NCBI GenBank assembly: GCA_964474455.1
Contig: CAYYSU010000008.1
Span: 12,660-76,659 of the forward strand
Reading direction: 5' to 3'
Length of the DNA: 64,000 bases
Source: BM520 sp964474455
GTDB taxonomy: Bacteria > Bacteroidota > Bacteroidia > Bacteroidales > BM520
Shown here: in pieces, positions 63,948 through 64,000 of the stretch
How the letters are laid out: each line of letters opens with the position of its first letter
How positions within the stretch are numbered: position 1 is the stretch's first letter
Notes under the pieces: generated by a model
The model's input: only the letters and a program-made list of their open reading frames with translations
Databases searched by the model: none
What the model was told of the DNA's origin: nothing
Made by a program: the position numbers and the translations under genes

Positions 63948-64000
63948 GACAGTGTCCCATTAAGTGTGTAAGTCGGTTTTTATTATACTTCTAATCGTTC
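63948..64000. mobile_element. Possible end of an insertion sequence at the window edge
   Basis: After the AsmA-like gene the sequence GACAGTGTCCCATTAAGTGT and following bases looks, from memory, like terminal repeats of some IS256-type (mutator) elements. The window ends 53 bases in, so neither a transposase nor a target duplication can be seen. Confidence 0.25.

Noticed and set aside
1..64000. CRISPR arrays, rRNA and tRNA genes, phage or antiviral defence modules
   Set aside because: No regularly spaced repeats, no cloverleaf-like or rRNA-like segments, and no recognisable defence or phage genes were found by eye; a covariance-model search could still find a small RNA I missed.

Overview
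The window is a gene-dense chromosomal segment from a member of the Bacteroidota, most likely a free-living, Bacteroidales/Marinilabiliales-like lineage; the order is inferred and not resolved. The evidence is a complete type IX secretion (T9SS) core in the order porP-gldK-gldL-gldM-gldN, a separate PorW/SprE lipoprotein gene, two secreted proteins with T9SS C-terminal sorting domains, a fused MurF-alanine racemase, Bacteroidota-type promoters (TTG, about 19 bases, TAnnTTTG) and almost no Shine-Dalgarno sequences. I see no rRNA, tRNA or CRISPR array.

Layout. 1-6.2 kb: the 3' end of a TetM/EF-G-like GTPase gene, metG, an LD-carboxypeptidase with a C-terminal membrane tail, a REP-like folded repeat with an IS200-like transposase that lacks the expected tyrosine, yraN, a pseudouridine synthase and an unknown membrane protein. 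6.3-9.3 kb: a large T9SS cargo protein with PKD-like and lamin-tail-like domains, followed by a tiny PID-CTERM-like protein. 9.3-19.3 kb (minus strand): an envelope and housekeeping series made of an outer-membrane protein, waaA, a leucyl aminopeptidase, pdxA, murF-alr, hflX and lnt. 19.5-24.4 kb (plus): nucleotide-sugar genes, with three enzymes of the UDP-2,3-diacetamido-glucuronate route plus galE and rfbB. 24.4-30.4 kb (minus): an apparent operon of porW/sprE, bactofilin, a 6-pyruvoyltetrahydropterin-synthase-like gene, folE, a BI-1 family gene and fabD. Divergent from it lie an M23 peptidase, dxr and rseP. 34-41.3 kb: yitT and the porP-gldKLMN cluster. 41.3-51.6 kb: recG, pheT, a sigma-54 activator without a receiver domain, lptE, a TPR protein, secG, groES-groEL and a DUF4468 protein. 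51.6-63.9 kb: a VOC protein, an SDR enzyme, an ArsR regulator, an Ig-like lipoprotein, a secreted M1 peptidase, an RRM protein, gpmI, an alpha/beta hydrolase and an AsmA-like protein. The last 50 bases may be the end of an insertion sequence.

How the genes fit together. The dominant theme is building and crossing the outer membrane: lipoprotein acylation (Lnt), LPS core (WaaA, LptE, sugar genes), peptidoglycan (MurF-Alr, LdcA-like, M23, bactofilin), Sec export (SecG), proteolysis (RseP), and the T9SS motor, ring and outer-membrane parts together with two likely substrates. Most genes are ordinary for the phylum. The accessory signals worth a second look are the REP-like element with its tyrosine-less transposase, the T9SS cargo/PID-CTERM pair, the SprE-bactofilin-M23 neighbourhood, a perfect 16-bp palindrome between metG and the carboxypeptidase gene, and the receiver-less sigma-54 activator with a GSFTGA loop.
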